Shown here piece by piece: positions 63,092-64,000 of a stretch of DNA of 64,000 nucleotides (positions within the stretch are counted from its first letter, which is position 1; every line of letters starts with the position of its first letter). The DNA is from Adiantum capillus-veneris. Lineage: Eukaryota > Streptophyta > Polypodiopsida > Polypodiales > Pteridaceae. The notes beneath the pieces were generated by a model, which searched no databases, was not told the DNA's origin, and saw only the letters and a program-made list of their open reading frames with translations. The position numbers were made by a program, and so were the translations under genes. The stretch spans positions 104,256,355 to 104,320,354 of the forward strand of contig CM043943.1 in NCBI GenBank assembly GCA_014529385.2, given 5' to 3'.

Positions 63092-64000
63092 TTGCAGAAG
63101 GATTTAGTGGCAGAGATGGTATGGTCAGGCAAGGTGCCCTCATACAAGCATCTCAGAGTCTTTGGCTATGAGGCATATACTCACGTTGCAAAGGAATTTA
63201 GGAACAAACTTGAGCCAAAGAGTAGAAAGTGCATCTTTCTAGGATATGGTAATTCTGGTGAGATGGGGTACAGACTTTGGGATCCCGAATCCAAAAAGGT
63301 TATCCGCAGCAATGATGTTCACTTTAATGAAGCCAAATATCATTCTAAACCAGAGAGGGTTGAGGAGATTAGAAGAGTTGTCTTCCAAGAAGATGGACCT
63401 GCACGTGCAAGACAAAATGTAAGGGCTCAAGAGGAGCAAGGACAGGATAGAGTGGAACCACAGGTTGTGGTTGAGCCTGAGCCACCTATTGTGCGTAGAT
63501 CTGGACGTGTCACGCAACCTCCTGATAGGTTTGTTCCATCTATGAACTATGTCATGTTGACTGATTGCAATGAGCCTTCATGTTACAAGGAAGCAGTGCA
63601 AATGAAGGACTCCGGGAATTGGCAATTGGCCATGCAGTCAGAGATGACAGCTCTGCATAAAAACAAGACATGGAAGCTAGTTAAATTACCACAGGGCAAA
63701 AAGGCTCTACCTTGTAAATGGGTTTACAGGTATAAGATCACCGCTCATGATAGTCAACCAAAGTACAAAGCAAGGCTTGTTGCCAAGGACTTTAAGCAAG
63801 AACAAGTCATTGACTTTGATGAAGTCTTCTCTCCGGTGGTCAAGATGACTACATTGAGATGCTTTCTTGCATTGGTTGCCATATTAGATTTGGTGTTGCA
63901 CCAAATGGATATCAAGACAGCGTTCTTGCATGGTGATTTAGATGTGGAAATTTACATGCAGTAGCCATAAGGGTTTGTTGAGAAAGGCAAGGAAGATTGG
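63092..64000 (+). pseudogene. C2 integrase C-terminus and reverse transcriptase (cut by window end)
   Basis: LRVFGYEAYTHV and KCIFLGYGNSGEMGYRLWD end the integrase; then an acidic linker, RRSGRVTQPPDRF, and RT: NWQLAMQSEMTALHKNKTW, KWVYRYKI, ARLVAKDFKQ, FSPVVKMTTLR and MDIKTAFLHGDL (first RT Asp). Stops at 63962-63964 and 63968-63970 in the QPEGFVEKG segment. The YVDD palm lies beyond the window. Confidence 0.92.

Larger units (their letters stand above)
59911..64000 (+). mobile_element. C2: Ty1/copia element, 3' end beyond the window
   Basis: 192-bp LTR, iMet primer site, a leader of about 1 kb, gag, PR, GAG-pre-IN, IN and RT on the + strand. The frame has about five stops and three indels, so it is inactive. 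It is not closely related to C1. Confidence 0.92.

Overview
This window reads as heterochromatic or intergenic DNA from a plant with a large, repeat-rich nuclear genome. The evidence is Ty1/copia and Ty3/gypsy polyproteins (one a chromodomain-bearing chromovirus), tRNA-iMet primer sites, a plant LINE tail and nested LTR insertions with 5-bp target duplications. I found no convincing host gene, tRNA, rRNA, CRISPR array or prokaryotic operon. The clade cannot be fixed from the sequence; a fern, gymnosperm or other large-genome plant would fit.

Left part (1-23700): the 3' end of an unassigned LTR element (1-1.8 kb) is followed by a solo LTR with a perfect ATAGG duplication (2298-3086). Then comes a four-level nest. 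An old, degraded chromovirus G1 (3092-5474 and 21150-23700, + strand) is split by copia element C1 (5475-21149, - strand). C1 is split by a back-to-back pair of LTRs, L1 (7775-18592). L1 is split by a young chromovirus G2 (9172-18079, - strand). G2 has two nearly identical 1592-bp LTRs and a 1649-codon gag-pol frame broken only by two TGA codons. G2 belongs to the same family as its outermost host G1.

Middle part (23701-44829): a two-copy unknown repeat (R1, 23701-25354 plus about 38600-38818; R2, 42991-44829) carries promoter-like, exon-like and minisatellite segments. R1 is split by a 13.2-kb composite, T1. T1 holds two copies of one gypsy lineage joined head-on, with largely reciprocal deletions: the + arm keeps RT-RNaseH-integrase, and the - arm keeps LTR, gag, protease and a long extra ORF after pol. 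Between R1 and R2 lie a 47-bp tandem array, a gag fragment and a truncated gypsy element T2 (- strand).

Right part (44830-64000): T3 is a decayed gypsy element with an extra post-pol region homologous to that of T1. It is followed by a solo LTR of the G1/G2 family (54015-55629, TSD TCCTG), a LINE 3' end (56473-57101), a tandem duplication with a 37-bp internal micro-inversion, long CT/CA repeats, and copia element C2 (59911 to the window end).

The most noteworthy signal is the large post-pol protein shared by T1 and T3. It has a coiled coil, an acidic tract and a conserved C-terminal domain, and I do not recognise it. The structure of T1 itself is also unusual: a natural long hairpin inserted without a target duplication.
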